Origin: Nitrosospira multiformis
GTDB lineage: Bacteria; Pseudomonadota; Gammaproteobacteria; Burkholderiales; Nitrosomonadaceae
DNA length: 64,000 nucleotides
Reading direction: 5' to 3'
Assembly (NCBI RefSeq): GCF_900103165.1
Contig: NZ_FNKY01000001.1
Coordinates: 3,348,001-3,412,000, forward strand
This document shows positions 50,149 to 60,067 of the stretch, piece after piece (positions within the stretch are counted from its first letter, which is position 1; the number at the start of each line of letters is the position of its first letter). The position numbers were made by a program, and so were the translations under genes. The notes under the pieces are model-generated. The model had not been told where the DNA came from. It worked only from the letters and a program-made list of their open reading frames with translations, and made no database searches.

Positions 50149-51318
50149 TGCGGGAAACAAGCTATTTCAACTGTTGTTGCCACCCCCTCACATAGCCTTC
50201 CTGGCTCCCGCGAACTGACGCTCATAGGGGGCGGGCACGCCCACGTCCTGTTACTGCGAAAGTTCGGCGAAGAACCGCTACGCGATGTTCGTTTGACCAT
50301 GGTAAGCGACATAGAGCACGCAGCCTACTCTGGAATGCTGCCCGGTCATATAGGCGGCGTTTATGGCTGGGCGGAAATGCACATCGACTTGCGGCGGTTA
50401 TGTAGTTTCGCTGGTGCGCGGTTCATCCATGCAAGAGCGTGCGGACTGGATCTCGGGCGGAAGCACGTGCTGATTGGCGATGGGACATCACCTTTGCCCA
50501 CCGATCTGATTTCCATTAACGTGGGCGGCACACCCTGCATGAGCACCATAGCGGGGATAGATCAACGAGTGATTCCCTCCAAACCCGTGTCGCGCCTGCT
50601 GGCAGGCTGGGAGAGCGTCAAGGCTGCCGCGCGGAACAGCATGCATCCACCGCAAATCGTTATCGTGGGTGGCGGCGCAGGCGGAGTGGAACTCGCGCTC
50701 GCCATGCATTCACAGCTTCGGGGCAAGGCTGAATTCATTATTATTCAGCGTGGACCACACCTGTTACCGGGACACAATTTGCGCGCACAGCGTATTCTTA
50801 CCAGGCTGCTGCGGGAGCGAAAATTGACCGTGATCACCAACGCCCAAGTGGTGGAAGTGACGCCGGATAAGGTGCGCCTTAATGACGGACGATTGTTGAC
50901 CGCGGATTTCATCGTCTGGGCCACGCAGACTGCGCCACCGGCGTGGCTCGCTGAAAGTGGCCTGGACACCACACCCGAAGGTTTCCTTCGAATCAAACCC
51001 ACCTTGCAGACAATAAATTATCCCTGGATTTTTGCGGCAGGGGATGTAGCGGCCATTGAACATCAAGAATTGCCAAAGTCGGGCGTCTTTGCCGTACGCA
51101 TGGCAAAGACGCTGGGGGGTAACTTGCGCGCGTATCTGTCAGGCCATGGGCCCAGAGACTACCAGCCACAACGCTACAGCCTGAGTCTCATCGGCACCGC
51201 AGACGGGCGTGCGGTCGCCTCTTACGGCTGCATGGCAGCGCATTCCACGCATTTCTGGCAATGGAAAGACCGGATTGATCGCCGCTTTATGCGACAGTTT
51301 CAAGAGCTGCCCATGTAA
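50149..51318 (+). CDS. FAD-dependent NDH-2-like oxidoreductase, start unresolved
   Basis: Pyridine nucleotide-disulfide oxidoreductase of the type often fused to SelD in other bacteria, here without a SelD domain. The coding signal includes the N-terminal FAD fingerprint 'LTLIGGGHAHVLLLRKFG' (about 50215-50270), 'YSGMLPGHIGGVYGWAEMHI', the NAD(P) fingerprint 'IVIVGGGAGGVELALAM' and 'FAAGDVAAIEHQ'. The first permitted start in frame is TTG at 50293, which lies after the FAD fingerprint; the frame is open only from 50149 and holds no ATG, GTG or TTG before it. An out-of-frame ATG at 50148 would join if one C were removed from the tract 50183-50187. Frameshift, rare start or decay are all possible. 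Confidence 0.75.
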   Translation, partial: CGKQAISTVVATPSHSLPGSRELTLIGGGHAHVLLLRKFGEEPLRDVRLTMVSDIEHAAYSGMLPGHIGGVYGWAEMHIDLRRLCSFAGARFIHARACGLDLGRKHVLIGDGTSPLPTDLISINVGGTPCMSTIAGIDQRVIPSKPVSRLLAGWESVKAAARNSMHPPQIVIVGGGAGGVELALAMHSQLRGKAEFIIIQRGPHLLPGHNLRAQRILTRLLRERKLTVITNAQVVEVTPDKVRLNDGRLLTADFIVWATQTAPPAWLAESGLDTTPEGFLRIKPTLQTINYPWIFAAGDVAAIEHQELPKSGVFAVRMAKTLGGNLRAYLSGHGPRDYQPQRYSLSLIGTADGRAVASYGCMAAHSTHFWQWKDRIDRRFMRQFQELPM

Positions 51319-51342
51319 CCCTGGTAACCCCTGATCCGCTGA

Positions 51343-51855
51343 TCAGGGGAACGCCGGTATGATCGGTTCTGTTCCCTCAATCTCCACAGTAGGCAAATGC
51401 GCTTTTATACGGGCCTCAATATCCTCAACCCTGCTCTTCGGCACGTCGGCCAGAACCAGTAGTTGACCCGCCTCAATCGCCGCTTCGAACTGCTTGATCC
51501 TCGAACTGGCGGTGCTTACGCCTATCAGGCCGCCTGCCCATGCGCCCACTCCCGCTCCGGCGAGTGCGCTCGCCAGCAGAACACCCCCCGCGATGACTGT
51601 TGAGGCGGGAGGAAGCGCTAGTGCGACCAATCCGGCGAGTGCGCCGGCCGACCCGCCGAGCGCGAGTCCACGTTCCACGGCGGGAATGAAATCGGTTCTC
51701 TGAAGGAGATTGGCTTCCGGCAGATCCTCAAGCTCTGTACCGCGCTTTGCGACCACATGGATATGCCGCTCGTCGATTCGTGCCAGAAGCAACTCGTCGA
51801 CAATACGTTTGGTAATGGCGATATCGGGAACAAGAAAGTAGATTCGTCGCATCAT
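51343..51855 (-). CDS. DUF1269-like membrane protein
   Basis: A 170-residue protein with a cytoplasmic N-terminus ('RIYFLVPDIAITKRIVDELL') and two central glycine/alanine-rich hydrophobic segments ('LALGGSAGALAGLVALALPP' and 'IAGGVLLASALAGAGVGAWA'), followed by 'GQLLVLADVPKSRVEDIEAR', a ferredoxin-like strand-helix. This layout matches the DUF1269/general-stress-protein-like group. No enzymatic motif is present. Its neighbours on either side are on the opposite strand. Confidence 0.75.
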   Translation of the reverse strand: MMRRIYFLVPDIAITKRIVDELLLARIDERHIHVVAKRGTELEDLPEANLLQRTDFIPAVERGLALGGSAGALAGLVALALPPASTVIAGGVLLASALAGAGVGAWAGGLIGVSTASSRIKQFEAAIEAGQLLVLADVPKSRVEDIEARIKAHLPTVEIEGTEPIIPAFP

Positions 51856-52059
51856 GATCTCCTAAAAGTTTGTAAGATAATCACCCACTCAGGGAGGACG
51901 GAAATTCAAACCAACCTCGAATTCATCATAGGACGGCTTACCTGAAAAAGCAATGTTCATGCGAATCACAACATGCTATAACGTGCCACGAACCATCAAA
52001 ACAGTGCTGGATATCGAATATTTGTTCGATACTCATTTCATGCGGCGATGCCATGATAG

Positions 52060-53211
<1,152 letters not shown>

Positions 53212-53321
53212 ATCATCAGCACGCGCTTGGCTCATCCCACAAAACCAGGTCGCGCCCTGCTGGCAGAATCGGGGACTTGCCGAAGTTTCCCCGGCTGAAC
53301 TACGTATTGAGGATTCAGGAT

Positions 53322-54188
53322 ATGCCGGAATTGAAGCTCCTCTCATCCCATCTGTTATTCGACGGATCGCAAAAGCGCTACAGGCACCGTTCAGAATCGC
53401 TGAATTGCGAAATGAATTTTTCCATTTTTTCCCCACCCGGAATAAGCCATAACAAGAAAGTACCGGCGATTTATTGGCTATCGGGATTAACCTGTACCGA
53501 TGAAAATTTCACCCTCAAAGCCGGTGCTCAACGTGCCGCGGCAGAACTTGGCGTTGCGCTGGTTATTCCGGATACCAGCCCACGGGGAAACGGCGTTGCA
53601 AGCGCTCCGGACGCCGCCTATGACTTGGGATTAGGCGCAGGCTTTTACGTGAACGCAACCCAGGCGCCCTGGAGTCACCATTACCGGATGTATGATTATG
53701 TCGTCGATGAGCTTCCGGCCCTGATTGAACAGCATTTTCCTGTAAATGATCGGCGATCGATTTGCGGACATTCCATGGGCGGGCATGGTGCGCTGGTCAT
53801 TGCCTTGCGTAACCCACAGCGCTATCAGTCGGTATCCGCCTTCTCGCCTATCGCCAATCCGACGACCAGTCCCTGGGGCAAGAAAGCCTTTGGCCACTAC
53901 TTGGGCGATGATGTAAAGAACTGGCGGGGTTATGATGCATCATTGCTGATTGAGGCTTCACGGGCATCGGAACACTTGCCAATGATGGTCGACCAGGGTG
54001 ACGCGGATGAATTCCTGATCGAGCAACTGAAAATCAAGCGTCTTATCGCCGCCTGCAAGACAGTCAATTATCCGGCGCAAATCACCCTGCGTGCGGGTTA
54101 CGATCACAGTTATTTTTTTATCAGCACATTTATCGAAGACCACCTGCGTTTTCATGCAAAAGCGCTTGGCCCGGATGTCAATTTATGA
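53322..54188 (+). CDS. fghA: S-formylglutathione hydrolase
   Basis: Esterase releasing formate from S-formylglutathione, the step after AdhC. About 288 residues with 'PAIYWLSGLTCTDENFTLKA', the catalytic serine in GHSMGGHGALV, and the C-terminal catalytic His in 'RAGYDHSYFFISTFIEDHL'. The ATG at 53322 has GAGGA about eight bases upstream; the frame extends to 53277 but without a ribosome site. With adhC it forms the glutathione-dependent formaldehyde detoxification pair. Confidence 0.96.
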   Translation: MPELKLLSSHLLFDGSQKRYRHRSESLNCEMNFSIFSPPGISHNKKVPAIYWLSGLTCTDENFTLKAGAQRAAAELGVALVIPDTSPRGNGVASAPDAAYDLGLGAGFYVNATQAPWSHHYRMYDYVVDELPALIEQHFPVNDRRSICGHSMGGHGALVIALRNPQRYQSVSAFSPIANPTTSPWGKKAFGHYLGDDVKNWRGYDASLLIEASRASEHLPMMVDQGDADEFLIEQLKIKRLIAACKTVNYPAQITLRAGYDHSYFFISTFIEDHLRFHAKALGPDVNL

Positions 54189-54405
54189 AACATTCGGACG
54201 AGTTCCTGACACTCGTTGTAGAAGTTCAGGGTGTGCTGATTAGAAAAATCCCGCCGGTATTCAGATGCAGGCCTGACGGTTGCATTGCCATCTCAATTTT
54301 TTAATCACCAAGCGTCCCACTGCTCTCTTTATAACCCAAACCCGACACAAATGGGGTGGTAATCCCCCCTGAAAGTAGCTGCGGCTAAAAATGGGAGGAG
54401 TACCA

Positions 54406-54829
54406 ATGGATTTTGTGCATGACGGTTTGGCTGACGTCAGGCGCACGCTGTCTGAATGTGGTCGATGACTGTACCAGGGAGAGTATCGTCATCGAGGTGG
54501 ATACCTCAATTTTGGGAGAGCGTGTGGCGCGCGTATTGGATCGCATCGACGGCTCTGTCCTTTGCCACAGATGATCAAGGTTGATCATGGGCTGGAATTC
54601 ACCAGCTTGGTAAGCCCAGGCAGAATCCCTATATTGAAAGCTTCAACGGGGATTTTCGGGACGAATGCCTGAATGACCATTGGTTCTCAACCTTGCATGA
54701 AGCGTGCGTTCTGATCGAAGCATGGCGAAAGGATTAAGGCCGCATAGCTCGCTTGGCAATCATACACCAGCCAAATTTGCAGCCCAATACTCATTGGCAA
54801 CCCAGGATTCTACTGCGCCGAGTAGCTAA
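54406..54829 (+). pseudogene. decayed IS3-family transposase (orfB, IS407-like)
   Basis: Recognisable in pieces across at least three frames: 'MDFVHDGLADVRR' (from 54406), 'LNVVDDCTRESIVIEVDTS' (from 54452), 'MIKVDHGLEFTSL', 'KPRQNPYIESFNGDFRDECL' with the catalytic E, and 'RPHSSLGNHTPAKFAAQYS' ending at TAA 54827-54829. These contain all three parts of the DDE active site but separated by frameshifts, with an in-frame stop. No orfA and no clear terminal repeats remain. It is an old insertion scar between fghA and the TPR-peptidase cluster. Confidence 0.85.
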
Positions 54830-55202
54830 TTACGGAGAGCAGGTCACCCAAGTGCGAGCCCGCGGATTCGCTGCATCGGAAATTTGGGGTCTTGGATCAA
54901 CCTTGCGGTTGGGTGCGATGTCGTCCTGAAGTCCGTAGGCGGAAATAAGAAACTGAGCCATTTCAGCGCCGAGTGCGGAAACTTGGTGATGTCATCTGCG
55001 ACAACTCGCAGACAACGGTGGTAAATATAAACGGCAATGCCGCCATCATGCTCAAATAATCGGTACAAGGTGTCATGAGGCAATTGCAATACTGCGACAA
55101 GTTTTTCAGAAAAATGGCCAATAATCCTATAAGTTTTATCTATACTAAAAATATATAATCGCGTGATGCTGACGCGAGCTATTCACCCCCGGGGTTCTTC
55201 AT
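54830..55202. other. interval after the transposase scar, upstream of the TPR-peptidase gene
   Basis: About 373 bases. An 81-codon open frame on the minus strand (54844-55089) has no ribosome site and no recognisable pattern; it may be further relic DNA. An A+T-rich stretch at 55120-55165 is the likely promoter area of the peptidase gene. Confidence 0.35.
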
Positions 55203-57485
55203 ATGCACGTGAGTACGCACAACGGGGCACTTTATCTGTCCGTCTTCCTGCTCGGATGGATTGCAGCATTCCGACTGTTTGCCGCTGATGGCATTGCTCA
55301 AGAGGCGGCTCGTGACACGCCGTCGGTTGATACGTCAATTGACGTTCAAACGCTCTGCGAGAAATATCAGATCGGGCATGAGCAATGTGAGACGCTCATA
55401 AACGGGTCGCCTGTGATGGCAGCCAATCAGAACGGCTGGTCTAAACTTCAAAGGGGACAATTCGAGGAAGCACTCAAAGATTTTTCCGTTGCCCTGCAGA
55501 TCAATCCGGACTACGAGAAAGCACGCGTAAATAGGGCAACCACGCTCACCCACCTAAAGCGTTTCGAGGAAGCACTGCGCGATATTGATTACATCTTACA
55601 AAAAGATCCCCTTAGTTTTGCAGGCTTGCAGAATCAGTGCATTATTTTCGACAAGTGGAATAGAGCGCATGAGGCGCTTACTGCCTGTAATAAAGCGATA
55701 TCCGTTTACCCTAAGAATGCCATTGCCTACAACAATCGTGGCTGGGTACGGTGGGGCTCTGGGGCACCAGAATTGGCTTTAGCAGACTTCAAGAAAGCTC
55801 TTTCATTAAATCCTCAGTATGACCAAGCAAGGGCGAATCTCCAGAGAGTCTTACACGAGATTGCTGACCAAGACTTAGTTCAACGTGAGATGGAACTGGA
55901 GTTGGCGTCCCACCCTCACGAGGCGGCCCATATGCTGGCGCTAGCTCAATATCTCGTCCGCCGCAACAAAGATTTGCCGCAGGCTCAGCAATTAACTACG
56001 CGAGCCGTGGCAATCTCCCCATCAGTAGGCACCCTCATGTTGGCCGCACTTGCAAATGCGAGAGCTGGAGATCGCCAACGTGTCCGAGAACATCTCCGAC
56101 AAATGCGCGACCTCCTCGGAAGGGCTGATTTCGAGAAATTAGCTAATGCTCAATCAAGACGCGGCTTTAAAATGTCCCAAAATACCTCTGTCGAACCAGC
56201 ATCTGTGCTTGTGCCAAAAGCGCGAGCGACATACCTCTCTGATACTGATCGAGTGGCATGCTTTCTGGAAACCATGCAAAAGAACGAACGGATCCGGATA
56301 GTTTGGCCGACTGAAGAAGACTTACGAGGACGAGGCTTAGATCCAAAGATGCCGGAAATTGTAGAAGCAATGGCGGTTGAATTGCCCACGAGGTACGAAA
56401 ATCCAATCGCATCAAAGATTTTGAATAGCTTGTTTAGTCAAATTAAAGAGACACCAACTGTCAAAGCAATATCTCAGCAAAAAGCGGCAACAGTTCTACT
56501 CGGCACGTTTGATAATACTGAGCTTAGCGCTGAAATTCTCCGGGTGCCTGAGCTTAGCGCTGAAACTCAGTTCAAGTGCGGTTCTAGCTACGTCACTTCT
56601 TCGGCCTTTGATCATCGTATCATTACAGTAAACTGGCGTCTGTTTTCATTCGCGCACGAAATAACAAAGATTGTCTTTCCAACGGTCATCGGCGCTGGTG
56701 CGAGTAAGGCATCAAATAAGTTCGCTAGGGCAATTCGGGATGAACCGGATTTGCCATCTGTATTTTTGCAGGCCTTGACTGAGTTTCTGATGATAGCGCG
56801 ACGGCAGGAGAGCGTCGCGATTGACCCAGAGGTGATGCATCTCCTTGAAGCGAACCTGACTGGCATGGAAGTATTTGCAGTGGCACACGAATACGCGCAC
56901 ATCCTACGTAACCATTCGACCATCGGAGCGACCGACGCGCGTACTTTACGGGAATCGTGGGGGCAAGAGCTCGAGGCTGATTTCATCGCCATGGATATCT
57001 TATTTGACGTAGCGAATTCAGATTCAAGAGAGAAGAGCGTCCGCACGCCTACCGTTTTTGGCGCGTTGTTTTTTTTGCGCACATTGGAAATGCTGGAGCA
57101 AGCGACTCAGCTCAATCGAGGCGGTCAAACGGTTGACTTAAGCGAGGACGATTTTAAGGAGACGTTGCGCATCGTCAGTGATTACTTGGTCCCTGGCGAG
57201 GCGGGGGGCGATCCGAGCAAATTCGAGCAAAAGCTTGCAGAGCGTTATGGTGAACATCCCCCACTATGGCTGCGACGCTACTTTGTCGAGCAGTTTACAC
57301 ACAGGTATCTCAAATCACTCACCTTTTCATCAGCCGAAGAGAAGAATAACGCCTCTGCGAGCGTTCATGCCTTGGAAAATTTGTGGCTCCTATTCGAGCG
57401 CGTCAAGCCGGATCTAGCACTCGGGCCCGCGACTCAGATGGTGCAGGATGAAGTCAATTTGATCGTGAAGGGAGAAACAAAATGA
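55203..57485 (+). CDS. exported TPR protein with gluzincin-type metallopeptidase domain
   Basis: A 760-residue protein. N-terminal hydrophobic signal ('LYLSVFLLGWIAAFRLFA'), then about four TPR repeats (residues 75-215, e.g. 'AYNNRGWVRWGSGAPELALA') and a further helical array to about 310. The C-terminal part has HEYAH (562-566) with a second acidic motif in 'ELEADFIAMDIL' about 25 residues later, the H-E-x-x-H + E-x-x-x-D arrangement of zinc gluzincins such as M48-like enzymes. A 30 bp-offset direct repeat (56518-56535, 56548-56565) gives a doubled 'ELSAE'. It overlaps the next gene by four bases. Substrate unknown. Confidence 0.8.
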   Translation: MHVSTHNGALYLSVFLLGWIAAFRLFAADGIAQEAARDTPSVDTSIDVQTLCEKYQIGHEQCETLINGSPVMAANQNGWSKLQRGQFEEALKDFSVALQINPDYEKARVNRATTLTHLKRFEEALRDIDYILQKDPLSFAGLQNQCIIFDKWNRAHEALTACNKAISVYPKNAIAYNNRGWVRWGSGAPELALADFKKALSLNPQYDQARANLQRVLHEIADQDLVQREMELELASHPHEAAHMLALAQYLVRRNKDLPQAQQLTTRAVAISPSVGTLMLAALANARAGDRQRVREHLRQMRDLLGRADFEKLANAQSRRGFKMSQNTSVEPASVLVPKARATYLSDTDRVACFLETMQKNERIRIVWPTEEDLRGRGLDPKMPEIVEAMAVELPTRYENPIASKILNSLFSQIKETPTVKAISQQKAATVLLGTFDNTELSAEILRVPELSAETQFKCGSSYVTSSAFDHRIITVNWRLFSFAHEITKIVFPTVIGAGASKASNKFARAIRDEPDLPSVFLQALTEFLMIARRQESVAIDPEVMHLLEANLTGMEVFAVAHEYAHILRNHSTIGATDARTLRESWGQELEADFIAMDILFDVANSDSREKSVRTPTVFGALFFLRTLEMLEQATQLNRGGQTVDLSEDDFKETLRIVSDYLVPGEAGGDPSKFEQKLAERYGEHPPLWLRRYFVEQFTHRYLKSLTFSSAEEKNNASASVHALENLWLLFERVKPDLALGPATQMVQDEVNLIVKGETK

Positions 57486-57904
57486 AATCGCAGTATCGAG
57501 CGTCTGTGCGTTTGTATATATCGTTCATGTGCCGCGTGCTTCTTATATACGTGATATTACAGACACCAATCGCTAATGCCGAGAACGCGCCACCAGCACA
57601 TTACTCAGCACCCTTCTCGTATGGCAGCTATCTTACGTCTCGAGAAGCGCTAACGTCGTTTGCTGTCTTGGGCTTCGGCCTTCTGATGGCGATCGTTTCG
57701 ACATATCTACTGCAAGTGGCGAAGGTGGCAGCGACTGAGGTCATTCGGCTCGTCGCACTTCTAGTCATTGTTACTGGGGTTCTTTTTTTGGTTGCTGCAG
57801 GATATGCTGTCGAGAATATCGCACCAGCGCTAGGTTTGCTTGGGACAGTCGCAGGATACCTACTAGGCAGATCTGAGAAGAAAGACACGTCAAAAACTGA
57901 CTAG
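57482..57904 (+). CDS. small membrane protein of the TPR-peptidase cluster
   Basis: A 140-residue protein with an N-terminal hydrophobic segment that may be a signal ('VLLIYVILQTPIANA') and two to three further membrane segments ('FAVLGFGLLMAIVSTYLL', 'LVALLVIVTGVLFLVAAGYA', 'IAPALGLLGTVAGYLLG'), ending in a charged tail. Start and upstream stop overlap (ATGA), so it is translated with the peptidase. No known family was recognised. Confidence 0.7.
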   Translation: MKSQYRASVRLYISFMCRVLLIYVILQTPIANAENAPPAHYSAPFSYGSYLTSREALTSFAVLGFGLLMAIVSTYLLQVAKVAATEVIRLVALLVIVTGVLFLVAAGYAVENIAPALGLLGTVAGYLLGRSEKKDTSKTD

Positions 57905-57915
57905 GAGATCATGTA

Positions 57916-58422
57916 ATGGGGGTCAGTCACAGACTCCTCGTGAGTTTAATAGCGACTACAGCATTGGTGCAGTTATCGCCGCGAAGCTTGGATGCCGCTA
58001 CCGAGGAACCAAGGCAAACCGAGGTTACCGTGCCTACGCTTCAACAGTACGCGAGGAAAAGGCAGGGCCTCGGACTGCTGACGGGACGTACACTATACGT
58101 TCGAAACAACAGCGAACAAGCAATTACGTTACGATTGCTTGACGTGAGAACTGCATCGGGGTGGCAATCAGTAGTGCTGCCGCCAGCATCAGAGTATGAG
58201 GTTAGGCTCGGTTCTTTATGGGTGGCAGTAGCGACTGGCGAGAACACTCCAGACCTGAAAGATCTTTCTGCAACAAATACAGTCGCGCTAGACAAGGATG
58301 GCTCGGTTGTAGGAATGAGCTTTGTAAGGCAGCTCCAGGATCAAAGACGATATGAGATTTGCTGGAGCAGCAGACTCATGCGTTGGGTCATGCAAGATTT
58401 ACGGGAAACACTATGCCCATAA
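57916..58422 (+). CDS. small exported protein of the TPR-peptidase cluster
   Basis: A 168-residue protein with a signal peptide ('LLVSLIATTALVQLSPRSLDA'-like region, cleavage near residue 28) and a mature domain with 'LYVRNNSEQAITLRLLDVRT' and 'LPPASEYEVRLGSLWVAVAT', suggesting a beta-sandwich. Two cysteines near the C-terminus (EICWS, TLCP) could pair. It follows the membrane gene by 11 bases, so the three genes form one operon. Function unknown. Confidence 0.65.
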   Translation: MGVSHRLLVSLIATTALVQLSPRSLDAATEEPRQTEVTVPTLQQYARKRQGLGLLTGRTLYVRNNSEQAITLRLLDVRTASGWQSVVLPPASEYEVRLGSLWVAVATGENTPDLKDLSATNTVALDKDGSVVGMSFVRQLQDQRRYEICWSSRLMRWVMQDLRETLCP

Positions 58423-58921
58423 GATAGATCAGAAAGTCAAGTAAACAAGCTCCTATTTGGGATCCCGTCGTTTTACGTGCAAAAAGTGACGGTACGCAAA
58501 ACGAGTAACGACACGGGGGTAATTCGGTATGATAATGATTAAATGAGCATTACTGTCTTCTCTGTAATACGAGTTTCGAGGCGTGAATGCTTGCTCGATT
58601 TCAGCTAATGGCGATAGTTCTTACGATATTTAGTGGTGGCTTGTGATCCAATACTGGTGTAGGGATGAGCATGTAAACCGCCGATTAATATAACTGTTCT
58701 GTCTGCTTCCTGAATGTTCGGGAAACCGCGTCAACAGATGACCTGTTTTCGCTGTTAGCGTGGTACTCGCTCTAGTATCCATGTGGGTTCTCAAGCGATA
58801 AAGCAGCGAATATAGACTCAATAATACATTGCACAAACTCCACTAGACTGAGTGAGGTTCTTCAGCCGTCAGTTATTACACGGAAAACAAGGGGACCCCC
58901 AAATGCACTCCCTGCTTCCTG

Positions 58922-58927
58922 TATAAT
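58922..58927 (+). promoter_or_regulatory. probable -10 element of prfB
   Basis: A perfect TATAAT 27 bases before the prfB ATG, at the end of the 532 bp non-coding gap after the exported cluster. No good -35 hexamer is seen 17 bases upstream, so the assignment rests on the -10 alone. The rest of the gap (58423-58910) shows no gene. Confidence 0.4.
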
Positions 58928-58954
58928 TGGTCCTTTTGGAAACGGCTCTCTCCT

Positions 58955-60059
58955 ATGGAAGCGGAACAACTTAACGCCCTCTCCTATCAACTCGCCGATC
59001 TCGACAACCGGGCGATAGAATTACGGAGGTATCTTTGACTTCGATACCAAGCAAACACGTCTGAACGAACTTACCCGGCTGACGGAAGATCCCGCCATCT
59101 GGGATGACAATAAACGTGCCCAGGAATTGGGTCGCGAAAAAAAAATGCTGGAAGACGTTGTCATCACCCTGGAAACAGTCGGGCGACAACTGCATGATGC
59201 GCGAGACTTGTTCCAGATGGCAAGAGAGGAAGATGACGATGCCACGCTGCGGAGCATCGACAGCGATATCGTGCAACTGGAAAAGATCGTGGCGGAAATG
59301 GAATTCCGCCGCATGTTTTCCAATCCGATGGACCCTAATAATTGCTTCGTGGACATCCAGGCCGGTTCAGGCGGCACTGAAGCACAGGACTGGACAGCGA
59401 TGCTGGAACGCATGTATCTGCGCTTTTGTGAACGCCGCGGATACAGCGTGGAAGTGATGGAAGAATCGCCCGGTGAAGTTGCGGGCATCAAGAGCGCAAG
59501 CATCAAGATATCAGGTGATTATGCCTATGGCTATCTTCGCACCGAGACCGGCGTGCACCGGTTGGTGCGGAAATCCCCGTTCGATTCCGGCAATCGCCGG
59601 CATACCTCCTTTGCCAGCGTGTTTGTCTATCCCGAGGTGGATGAAACCATCGAAATAGAAATCAACCCGGCGGACTTGCGCGTCGACACTTTTCGCGCAT
59701 CCGGCGCGGGAGGTCAGCACATCAATAAAACGGACTCTGCCATTCGCATCACCCACAATCCCACGGGTATCGTGGTGCAATGCCAGAGCGGCCGTTCCCA
59801 GCACCGCAATCGCGCAGACGCGATGGCCATGCTGAAATCGCGGCTGTACGAAGCGGAATTGCGTAAACGCAATGACGAAAAGCAAGCGATAGAAGACAGC
59901 AAAACCGATATCGGCTGGGGACACCAGATCCGCTCCTACGTACTGGACCAGTCACGCATCAAAGACTTGCGCACCAGCATCGAAACCGGCAATACCCAGG
60001 CGGTGCTCGACGGCGGACTGGACGATTTCATCGAAGCAAGTTTAAAGCAAGGCGTATAG
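58955..60059 (+). CDS. prfB: peptide chain release factor 2, with programmed +1 frameshift
   Basis: Terminates translation at UGA and UAA. Translation starts at ATG 58955 and meets an in-frame TGA at 59036 after 27 codons; a +1 shift at CTT-T-GAC continues in the frame read from GAC at 59037. The rest has the RF2 signature: '[20 protein letters not shown]' (SPF anticodon-like motif) and GGQ in '[15 protein letters not shown]'. Total about 367 residues, normal for RF2. It is followed by lysS eight bases on, the classical prfB-lysS pair. Confidence 0.97.
59025..59039 (+). promoter_or_regulatory. prfB autoregulatory frameshift site
   Basis: GGAGGT (59025-59030) acts as an internal Shine-Dalgarno a few bases before CTT TGA C (59033-59039). 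This matches the conserved RF2 site (AGG...TAT CTT TGA C): low RF2 leaves the UGA unread and favours the +1 shift, so RF2 controls its own level. Confidence 0.95.
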
Positions 60060-60067
60060 GAGGCGTG

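Noticed and set aside
54844-55089. 81-codon minus-strand frame beside the transposase scar
   Set aside because: No ribosome site and no recognisable family; could be relic DNA, so not called as a gene.
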